Of a DNA stretch of 64,000 bases, positions 58,089 through 64,000 are shown one piece after another. Made by a program: the position numbers and the translations under genes. Origin of the DNA: Nevskia ramosa DSM 11499 (GTDB taxonomy: Bacteria; Pseudomonadota; Gammaproteobacteria; Nevskiales; Nevskiaceae); NCBI RefSeq assembly GCF_000420645.1, contig NZ_ATVI01000007.1, positions 124,001-188,000 on the forward strand, given 5' to 3'. A model generated the notes under the pieces. It was given only the letters and a program-made list of their open reading frames with translations, did not search any database and was not told the DNA's origin. Each line of letters starts with the position of its first letter. Within the stretch, counting starts at the first letter, position 1.

Positions 58089-59255
58089 ATGAATATCGGG
58101 CGGATGCAAGCTGCGATGCTGCTGATGGCCGTTTCCGCAACGCTGGCAGGTTGTGCCAGCTTGCCTGAACAACCGTCGATCTCGAATGACGATGTCGCCT
58201 GGGCGCTCTCCGGTGCCGATCGAATACCGGCCGCGGCCGACTCGCTGCCCCTCGAAGATCTGTCCTCGTTGCTGCTGGTCAGCGACGAGATGCGCCGCTT
58301 CGCGCAGGACGCCACCCGCAAAGAATTCAGCATCAGCGACAAGACCCGCGCGCTGGCCGCCGCACTGCATGCCGAGAACGGCCGCCATCTGCGTTACGAC
58401 GCCGAAGCCACCTTGAGTGCCGAACAGGCTTTTCAGCAAAAACGCGCCAACTGCCTGAGCTACACCTTGTTGTTCGTCGCACTCGCTCGCGAAGTGGGCA
58501 TTCCGGCGAAGTTCAACGAAGTCGACATTCCGCCGATCTGGGAACTGGGCGACGACCAGACCTTGCTGCTTTACCGGCACATCAACGTACGGATCGATCT
58601 GTCGTCACCGCAACATCAGATCGTCGACGTCAGTGGCGAGGACTACAGCCCCCGCTACGATCAGCGGATCGTCAGCGACCAAACCGCCCTGGCGCAGTTC
58701 TATAACAATCGCGCTGTGGAGTTGCGCCTGCAGCAGCGTCACGATGAAGCCTTGCGCTATCAGCTGCGTTCACTGGAGTTGCTGCCGGACGCCGGTTATT
58801 TGTGGGCCAACCTTTCCAGCCTCTATCTGCTGGACCGTCAGCTGCGAGCCGCGAGCATCGCGATCACTCAGGCGCTGCTGCTGGAGCCGCGCAGCGTGTC
58901 CAGCTACAACACCGCAGCCGACATCCATGCGCAGCTCGGCAACGCGCAGCTCGCCACCTATTTTCACGAGCGCGCACAGGCTTATCTGGAGCAGAACCCG
59001 TACTACCATTTCCAGCTCGCGCTGACCGCGCTGAAGGAACGGGATGAGCCGCGCGCCTATCGCGAAACGCGACAGGCAATCCTGCTCAATCAGACTGATC
59101 CGCGCTTCTTCTTTCTGGCGGCGGAACTGCTGCAGCGCTTCGGCGATACAGAGCACTCCGACGAGATCCTGCAGATCGCACTGCAGCTGGCACCCGACCC
59201 CGGCCTGCAGGCGCGCTACCGCAGCAAGTTCGGACGGCTCAGCGCGCATGGCTGA
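58089..59255 (+). CDS. lipoprotein with transglutaminase-like and TPR domains
   Basis: 388 residues. Signal peptide with lipobox (TLAGC, Cys22), a transglutaminase-like core (Cys122 in RANCLSYTLLFVALAREVG, His164 in YRHINVRI, Asp180 in QIVDVSG) with the full Cys-His-Asp triad, then TPR repeats (FYNNRAVELRLQQRHDEALRYQLRSLELLPDAGYLWANLSSLYLL and following). It resembles SirB1/transglut_core2-plus-TPR proteins, but exported. A strong AGGAGG precedes the ATG. It is the only + strand gene inside the pcnB-folK-pan region and interrupts the usual folK-panB adjacency. Substrate unknown. Confidence 0.83.
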   Translation: MNIGRMQAAMLLMAVSATLAGCASLPEQPSISNDDVAWALSGADRIPAAADSLPLEDLSSLLLVSDEMRRFAQDATRKEFSISDKTRALAAALHAENGRHLRYDAEATLSAEQAFQQKRANCLSYTLLFVALAREVGIPAKFNEVDIPPIWELGDDQTLLLYRHINVRIDLSSPQHQIVDVSGEDYSPRYDQRIVSDQTALAQFYNNRAVELRLQQRHDEALRYQLRSLELLPDAGYLWANLSSLYLLDRQLRAASIAITQALLLEPRSVSSYNTAADIHAQLGNAQLATYFHERAQAYLEQNPYYHFQLALTALKERDEPRAYRETRQAILLNQTDPRFFFLAAELLQRFGDTEHSDEILQIALQLAPDPGLQARYRSKFGRLSAHG

Positions 59256-59271
59256 ACACCGAGCCGAATGC

Positions 59272-59751
59272 TCAGCTCCAGGCCCGCAGCCCCGACCGAC
59301 CAAGGCGCTCGGCGAGTTCGGAGACGACCCCGAGGCCGGGAATGTCCAGCGTCGGCGCGAAATCCGCGAGCGGCACCAGCACCCAGTTGCGTTCCTGCAG
59401 ATGCGGATGCGGCAGACGCAGGCGCGGTGTCGACAGGCTCAGGCCTTCGATGTGCAACAGGTCGATATCGAGCAGGCGCGCGGCCCAGCGGATGCCATCA
59501 CGAATGCGGCCAGCATCGACTTCGATCGCCTGCATGGCATCGAGCAGCGCCAGCGGTTCGAGCGTGGTGTCGATCATGCAGGCGGCATTGCAGTAGTCGG
59601 GCTGACCCGCCGGCCCGACCGGATCACTGCGATACAGCGAGGAGCGCGCGACCAGTCTGGTATCCGGCAGCGCCGCGATCAGCATCAGCGCCCGTTCGAC
59701 CTGCACGGCCGGCGCGCCGAGATTGGCGCCGAGGCCGAGATAGACACGCAT
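59272..59751 (-). CDS. folK: 2-amino-4-hydroxy-6-hydroxymethyldihydropteridine pyrophosphokinase
   Basis: Folate pathway pyrophosphokinase. 159 residues; YLGLGANLGAP, SSLYRSDPVGPAGQPDYCNAA, and RDGIRWAARLLDIDLL containing the two Mg-binding Asp. The usual GPRTLDLD reads AARLLDID, but the Trp, Arg and both Asp are kept. It lies 19 bases after pcnB, the conserved arrangement. Confidence 0.94.
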   Translation of the reverse strand: MRVYLGLGANLGAPAVQVERALMLIAALPDTRLVARSSLYRSDPVGPAGQPDYCNAACMIDTTLEPLALLDAMQAIEVDAGRIRDGIRWAARLLDIDLLHIEGLSLSTPRLRLPHPHLQERNWVLVPLADFAPTLDIPGLGVVSELAERLGRSGLRAWS

Positions 59752-59770
59752 CGGCTACGTTGCCTGGAGC

Positions 59771-61090
59771 CTAGCCCTTGCGACGATTACGACCACCACG
59801 ACGGCGGCGCTTCTTTGCTGCGCCCTCGCCGGCCGGTTCGCCAGCAACGTCAGCTTCGGCGCCTTCATCGGCACCGTCTCCGTCGATCGGCGCCGGCAAG
59901 GTCACGCCGATCTGCGCCTTGGTCCACCAGTCGGCCAGCGCGGCGCAACCAGGCTCACCGGCCTGGGCACGCAGCAGCAGGAAATCGTAGGCAGCGCGGA
60001 AACGCGGATGCGTCAGCAGGCGCTTGGCGCGGCCTGGACGCAGATCTTCGAACCGCGGCTGAACCGCCCAGATTTCGCGCATCGGCAGCGAGAAGCGCTT
60101 CGGAATCGCGATCCGATGCTGTTGCTTGGCAAGCACTTCGTCGGCCGCCTGGGTCTGTGCGGTCTGCGGATCGTGGCCGCGCTCGACTTCGAGCTCATAC
60201 GTGCGGTCCGCGTACTGCGGCCAGAGCAGCGCGGCATACAGGAAGGCCGGCGTCACTGGCATGTCGCGCTTGATGCGGTCCGCGGTGTTGGCCAGTGCGA
60301 TGCGCAGCAGTTCGAGATCGCGCTTGGCGGCGCTGATCGCCCGCTCGGTGCCTGGGAATAATTCCGCGAACAAGCCGTGCTTGCGCAGGCCATCGAAGTT
60401 CGCCAGCGCGTCCTTGTTCAGGAACAGCTTGAGGATTTCATCGAACAGACGCGCCGGCGGAATCTCGCGCAGCAACGAGGCCAGACGATTGAGCGGCTCG
60501 GCCGATTCAGGATCGATGCCAAAGCCGAGCTTGTTGGCGATGCGCACGGCGCGAAGCATGCGCACCGGGTCTTCGCGATACCGCAGTTCGGGATCGCCGA
60601 TCAGGCGCAGGCGCCGGGCGTTGAGATCGTCGATGCCGCCGCAGAAATCGACGATCGAGAAATCGCGGATGTCGTAGTACAGCGCGTTGACGGTGAAATC
60701 GCGGCGGAACGCGTCTTCCTCCAGCGTGCCGTAGACGTTGTCGGACAGGATGCGGCCGGTCTCGTCACGCTCGTGGCTATCGGTGATCGGGCCCCGGAAG
60801 GTCGTCACTTCGAGGATTTCCTCGCCAGCGCGGACGTGGGCGATCATGAAGCGGCGGCCGATCAGGCGGCAGCTGCGGAACACCCGCTTGATCTGGTCCG
60901 GGTGCGCGCTCGTCGCGATATCGAAGTCCTTCGGCTCGATGCCCGCCAGCAGGTCGCGAACGCCACCGCCGACCATGTAGGCCTCGTAGCCGGCGTCCTT
61001 CAAGCCGTAGAGCACCTTTAGGGCGCCTTGGGAAATATTGGCGCGCGAAATCGGATGCTGCTCGCGCGGGGTACGGTTCGGCTCGGTGAT
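59771..61090 (-). CDS. pcnB: poly(A) polymerase I, probable non-canonical start
   Basis: Adds 3' poly(A) tails that promote RNA decay. The nucleotidyltransferase core GGGVRDLLAGIEPKDFDIAT and RRDFTVNALYYD, the RNA-binding region LRYREDPVRMLRAVRIANKLGF and a very basic C-terminal tail (KKRRRRGGRNRRKG) are all present. The first canonical start, GTG at 61015, would remove the conserved N-terminal PREQHPISRANIS segment, which is open in frame back to a stop at 61102. No ATG, GTG or TTG lies in that interval, so an ATC at 61090 is proposed; E. coli pcnB is known to use AUU. Coordinates of the 5' end are therefore inferred. Confidence 0.9.
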   Translation of the reverse strand: MTEPNRTPREQHPISRANISQGALKVLYGLKDAGYEAYMVGGGVRDLLAGIEPKDFDIATSAHPDQIKRVFRSCRLIGRRFMIAHVRAGEEILEVTTFRGPITDSHERDETGRILSDNVYGTLEEDAFRRDFTVNALYYDIRDFSIVDFCGGIDDLNARRLRLIGDPELRYREDPVRMLRAVRIANKLGFGIDPESAEPLNRLASLLREIPPARLFDEILKLFLNKDALANFDGLRKHGLFAELFPGTERAISAAKRDLELLRIALANTADRIKRDMPVTPAFLYAALLWPQYADRTYELEVERGHDPQTAQTQAADEVLAKQQHRIAIPKRFSLPMREIWAVQPRFEDLRPGRAKRLLTHPRFRAAYDFLLLRAQAGEPGCAALADWWTKAQIGVTLPAPIDGDGADEGAEADVAGEPAGEGAAKKRRRRGGRNRRKG

Positions 61091-61249
61091 GGCTGATCTC
61101 TAGCTTGTTCGAATGGCCTTGGCTCTGCGTCTCTTCGACCTTGGAAATCACGGGCGGGGACGGGCGGGTGCGCGAAGTTTACGCGAGGACGCGGCAAGCC
61201 CGCATATCTGCTGACTTTCGGATGATCACGACGGCGTTGAACGCGAGGC

Positions 61250-61278
61250 TGGCTGTATCGCGGCACTACCCCTATAAT
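61250..61278 (+). promoter_or_regulatory. promoter of tRNA-Glu
   Basis: A perfect TATAAT at 61273-61278 lies 18 bases before the mature 5' end of the tRNA, with TGGCTG at 61250-61255 as a weak -35 at 17-base spacing. A GC-rich stretch follows the -10 box, as in stringently controlled tRNA promoters. Confidence 0.65.
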
Positions 61279-61295
61279 CCGCCCGCACTGACCAC

Positions 61296-61371
61296 GCTCC
61301 TATCGTCTAGAGGCCTAGGACGGAGCCCTCTCACGGCTTTAACCCCGGTTCGAATCCGGGTAGGAGCGCCA
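61296..61371 (+). tRNA. tRNA-Glu (CTC)
   Basis: A 76-base cloverleaf with encoded CCA. The acceptor GCTCCTA pairs with TAGGAGC, the anticodon loop CTCTCAC gives anticodon CTC, and the T loop is TTCGAAT. A stable hairpin with a TTCG loop (61372-61387) follows directly and probably marks the 3' trailer. Confidence 0.96.
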
Positions 61372-61400
61372 CCGTCCTTCGGGACGGGTCGCCATCAACG

Positions 61401-61424
61401 AACGCCGCTGACGCGGCGTTTTTT
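61401..61424 (+). terminator. Rho-independent terminator of tRNA-Glu
   Basis: An 8-bp stem (61401-61408 with 61413-61420), 4-base loop, and T run (61419-61424). Confidence 0.92.
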
Positions 61425-61466
61425 GTGTCCGATCGTTTCTCGTCCATGTTATATACCGTTTGTTCA

Positions 61467-61485
61467 ATTCGATCTTCCGTCGAAT
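61467..61485. promoter_or_regulatory. inverted repeat upstream of the P450 gene, possible operator
   Basis: ATTCGA (61467-61472) and TCGAAT (61480-61485) form a 6-bp inverted repeat with a 7-base spacer in an A/T-rich stretch 49 bases before the P450 start. Placement suits a TetR- or MarR-type regulator, but none is encoded in the visible neighbourhood. Confidence 0.3.
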
Positions 61486-61533
61486 CAGAACCACAAGTAA
61501 AGACAGAACGATCGCGACAGGAGAACGTGGCTT

Positions 61534-62868
61534 ATGACCGATGTGCACACGGAATGGCCTGCGGCCGTTCGCGAAGCGCCGCATCACCGCAGCTGGCCGC
61601 TGATCGGCTCCAGCCTCGCCTACATCACCGACGCACACAGCTTCCTGCGCCGCCTGTACGACCGCCACGGCGAAGTCGTCAAGATCGATGCCTTCGGCAC
61701 CCAGATTCATTTCCTGTTCGGGCCGGATGCCAACCAGTTCGTGCTGCAGAACCGCGGCAACCTGTTCGAGAACGCGCGCTGGTCCTACTTCATCGGGCCG
61801 TTCTTCAATCGCGGGCTGATGCTGCTCGACTTCGACGAGCATCGCCTGCACCGCAGGATCATGAACGCAGCGTTCTCGCACGAAGCCCTGCTCGGCTATT
61901 TCGACCGCATGCAGACAAGCATCGATAGCGAACTCGCAGGCTGGGAAGCCGGGCCTTGCCTGCTGTTCAAGCGCCTGAAGTCGATGACCCTGAATATCGG
62001 CAGCGAGGTCTTCGTCGGCCAGAACCCTGGCGACGACGCCGATGCCATCAACGACGCTTTCCTCGATACCGTACAGGCCGCGACCGGCCTGATCCGTACG
62101 GCAGTGCCCGGTACGCGCTGGAACGCCGGACTCAAGGGACGGAAGCTGCTAGAGCGGCATTTCGAGCGCGCGGTTCCGGCGAAGCGCGCCAATCCGGGGT
62201 CGGATCTGTTCTCGCGGCTGTGCGAAGCACGCACCGAGGATGGCGAGCTGTTCTCCGATGCCGACATCGTCAACCACATGATCTTCGTGCTGATGGCCGC
62301 GCACGACACCTCGACGATCACGCTCTCAAACCTGATCTACCAGCTCGCCAGGCAGCCGGCCTGGCAGGAGCGCCTACGCGACGAATGCAGGGCAATAGGC
62401 TCTGGTCCGCTGAGCTACGCCGATCTCGACCGCTTCGAGGACACCAGCCTCGCGATCAAGGAAACGCTGCGCATTGCCGCCCCGGTGCCGATCCTGCCGC
62501 GCGGCGTCACCGAGGAATGCGTGTTCAAGGGCGTTCGCTTGCCGAAAGGCTCGATGGTGTCGGTCACGCCGTGGATGACCCACCACATGCCGGAATGGTG
62601 GAGCGAACCTGAGCGCTTCGATCCCGAACGCTTCAGCGCCGCGCGCGCCGAAGACAAGCGTCATCCCTTCCTGTGGACACCGTTCGGTGGCGGCGCGCAC
62701 AAGTGCATCGGCATGCACTTCGGAATGATGGAAGTGAAGACCATCCTCCATCAGTTGCTGCTGCGCTTCCGCTTCACCGTGCCGAACGATTACGTGATGG
62801 CGCAGGACTTCACCAGCTTGCCGATTCCGAAGGATCGCCTGCCGATCTCGCTTGAACGATTAAACTAG
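61534..62868 (+). CDS. cytochrome P450
   Basis: Soluble haem monooxygenase of 444 residues. The haem-binding loop FGGGAHKCIGMHFG contains the axial Cys391; the I-helix has AAHDTSTITLS with the acid-alcohol oxygen-activating pair; the K-helix ExxR is KETLRIA. The loop GGGAHKCIGMHF and overall pattern resemble the CYP120/CYP26/CYP51-like bacterial group acting on lipophilic (terpenoid, retinoid or sterol) substrates; the substrate is unknown. No signal peptide. A ribosome site AGGAG lies about 10 bases upstream. The fpr gene follows after 33 bases, so the two probably form an operon. Confidence 0.93.
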   Translation: MTDVHTEWPAAVREAPHHRSWPLIGSSLAYITDAHSFLRRLYDRHGEVVKIDAFGTQIHFLFGPDANQFVLQNRGNLFENARWSYFIGPFFNRGLMLLDFDEHRLHRRIMNAAFSHEALLGYFDRMQTSIDSELAGWEAGPCLLFKRLKSMTLNIGSEVFVGQNPGDDADAINDAFLDTVQAATGLIRTAVPGTRWNAGLKGRKLLERHFERAVPAKRANPGSDLFSRLCEARTEDGELFSDADIVNHMIFVLMAAHDTSTITLSNLIYQLARQPAWQERLRDECRAIGSGPLSYADLDRFEDTSLAIKETLRIAAPVPILPRGVTEECVFKGVRLPKGSMVSVTPWMTHHMPEWWSEPERFDPERFSAARAEDKRHPFLWTPFGGGAHKCIGMHFGMMEVKTILHQLLLRFRFTVPNDYVMAQDFTSLPIPKDRLPISLERLN

Positions 62869-62901
62869 CGACCCCTTTGCACTGGTGCCCCGCAGACCGT
62901 C

Positions 62902-63678
62902 ATGGCCAAGTTCCTCACTGAAACCGTCACCCACGTCCATCACTGGAACGAAAGCCTGTTCAGCTTCCGCACCACGAGAACCTCGGGCCTGCGCTTCGAG
63001 AACGGCCATTTCGTGATGATCGGCCTGCACGTCGACGGCAAGCCGCTGATGCGCGCGTATTCGATCGCCAGCGCCAACTACCAGGAACATCTGGAGTTCT
63101 TCTCGATCAAGGTCGAAGAAGGCCCGCTGACTTCGCGGCTGCAGCATCTGAAGGTCGGCGATCCGATCCTCGTCAGCGACAAGCCGGTCGGCACCCTGAT
63201 CATCCACGACCTGAAGCCGGGCAAGAATCTGTACCTGTTCGGCACCGGCACCGGCCTGGCGCCGTTCATGAGCATCATCCGCGACCCGGCGACCTACGAA
63301 GATTTCGACAAGGTCGTGCTGATCCACGGCGTGCGCCTGGTCAGCGAACTGGCCTACCAGGACTATCTGACCAAGGACCTGCCGAACGACGAATTCATCG
63401 GCGAACTGGTGCGCGACAAGCTCATCTACTACCCCACCGTGACCCGCGAGCCATACAAGAACCGCGGCCGCCTAACCGATCTGATCGAGAGCGGCAAGCT
63501 GTTCGAGGACATCGGCCTGCCGCCGCTGAACCCGGAAACTGATCGCGGCATGATCTGCGGCAGCCCATCGATGCTCGCCGATACCCGGGCGATGCTCGAC
63601 AAGCGCGGCTTCGTCGTTTCACCCGGCATCGGCCAGCCGGGCGATTACGTGTTCGAGCGCGCTTTCGTCGAGAAGTAA
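62902..63678 (+). CDS. fpr: ferredoxin/flavodoxin-NADP+ reductase
   Basis: FAD enzyme moving electrons between NADPH and ferredoxin or flavodoxin. 258 residues; the FAD motif RAYSIAS, the NADP-binding GTGTGLAPFMSIIRD, ICGSPSML, and a C-terminal FVEK typical of the bacterial (subclass I) FPR family. Placement just after a P450 suggests it supplies electrons to it through a ferredoxin encoded elsewhere; fpr also has a general role in oxidative-stress defence. Confidence 0.95.
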   Translation: MAKFLTETVTHVHHWNESLFSFRTTRTSGLRFENGHFVMIGLHVDGKPLMRAYSIASANYQEHLEFFSIKVEEGPLTSRLQHLKVGDPILVSDKPVGTLIIHDLKPGKNLYLFGTGTGLAPFMSIIRDPATYEDFDKVVLIHGVRLVSELAYQDYLTKDLPNDEFIGELVRDKLIYYPTVTREPYKNRGRLTDLIESGKLFEDIGLPPLNPETDRGMICGSPSMLADTRAMLDKRGFVVSPGIGQPGDYVFERAFVEK

Positions 63679-63697
63679 GCCCTGGCCTTCGCTGCGC

Positions 63698-64000
63698 TCA
63701 GCGCAGCGAAGGGAGCACACCGATCGAGGTCATGAACGCCTCGTCATCGAGCTTTTCCTGATCCGATGCACTCGTCGGAAGGCTGTGCCGGCCGCCAGGC
63801 ACGTTGTGAAACTCGCAGCGCGTCCCCAGGGCCACCAGCTGATTGCAGGCCTCGATGGCATCGGACTGAGGCACCTGCTCATCGGCATCGCCGTGGGTCA
63901 TGATCACCGGTGGCGTCCGCGCTTCAAGATGGCGCGCTGGCGAAATCTGATTCGAGACCGGGAAGAAATAATCGGTCTTCGATGATGCGTAGGTTCCATC
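63698..64000 (-). CDS. alpha/beta hydrolase, C-terminal part (5' end beyond window)
   Basis: The last 100 residues of an alpha/beta-hydrolase-fold enzyme. PPVIMTHGDADEQVPQSDAIEACNQL contains the catalytic Asp, and VPGGRHSL the catalytic His. The nucleophile Ser lies outside the window. The pattern is that of dienelactone-hydrolase or acetyl-esterase-like (BD-FAE) proteins. The frame is open to the right edge. It is convergent with fpr. Confidence 0.8.
   Translation of the reverse strand, partial: DGTYASSKTDYFFPVSNQISPARHLEARTPPVIMTHGDADEQVPQSDAIEACNQLVALGTRCEFHNVPGGRHSLPTSASDQEKLDDEAFMTSIGVLPSLR

Noticed and set aside
61013-61015. GTG as the start of pcnB
   Set aside because: It would delete the conserved N-terminal PREQHPIS segment that is clearly encoded upstream in the same frame.
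61372-61387. TTCG-loop hairpin after tRNA-Glu as a separate small RNA
   Set aside because: It directly abuts the tRNA CCA end and precedes the terminator, so it is most simply part of the tRNA 3' trailer.

Overview
The window is a high-GC, gene-dense piece of a gammaproteobacterial chromosome. Gene content and order (tig-clpP-clpX-lon-hupB-tRNAs-ppiD; alaC-hom-thrC-recJ; surE-pcm-dedA-nlpD; nnrDE-tsaE-amiC-mutL divergent from queG; pcnB-folK-panB-panC-panD-pgi) are those of Pseudomonas/Xanthomonas/Nevskiales-type gammaproteobacteria. A cytochrome P450 next to a ferredoxin-NADP reductase, and the AgmX-type TonB operon, would suit a Nevskiales/Solimonadaceae member, but that placement is inference. 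No phage, insertion sequence, CRISPR array or rRNA was seen, and no gene-free stretch exceeds 300 bases.

Layout. 1-662: 3' part of gloB. 742-9909: a nine-gene, mostly overlapping + strand operon with an exported protein, two large TPR proteins, a small TPR lipoprotein, a Pro/Ala-rich exported protein, ExbB, two ExbD proteins and an AgmX/PglI-type TonB-like protein. This looks like a complete, poorly described proton-motive-force-driven envelope machine. 9931-12051: fabI and a convergent DAACS symporter. 12081-21087: minus-strand protein quality-control cluster (tig, clpP, clpX, lon, hupB, ppiD) with tRNA-Asp, tRNA-Val and tRNA-Leu. 21323-26410: FecCD/HmuV-type ABC pair and a degenerate GGDEF-EAL receptor. 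26435-33526: zwf, recJ, thrC, hom, alaC, with a REP-like inverted pair between hom and thrC.

33730-44819 is the accessory, signalling-rich part: a class III cyclase fused to FHA, a small secreted protein with a strongly conserved internal duplication, a large Ser/Thr kinase-TPR protein, a periplasmic peroxiredoxin, the nlpD-dedA-pcm-surE block, and smr followed immediately by a SLOG-TRAFs-binding-SLOG-cyclase protein. 44860-53893: mutL, amiC, tsaE, nnrDE, queG, a pseudo-peptidase lipoprotein antisense-overlapping queG, and pgi.

53999-61090 holds pantothenate synthesis (panB, panC, panD) with folK and pcnB. It is interrupted by a GT-C membrane glycosyltransferase and an opposite-strand transglutaminase-like TPR lipoprotein. 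panD has a leader with two tandem hairpins showing a compensatory base-pair change. pcnB appears to begin at a non-canonical start codon. 61296-64000: tRNA-Glu, a P450, ferredoxin-NADP reductase and the end of an alpha/beta hydrolase.

Starts were chosen by Shine-Dalgarno match, overlap with the preceding stop, and signal peptide or domain boundaries; doubtful ones are flagged. All family calls are by reading motifs, without database searches.
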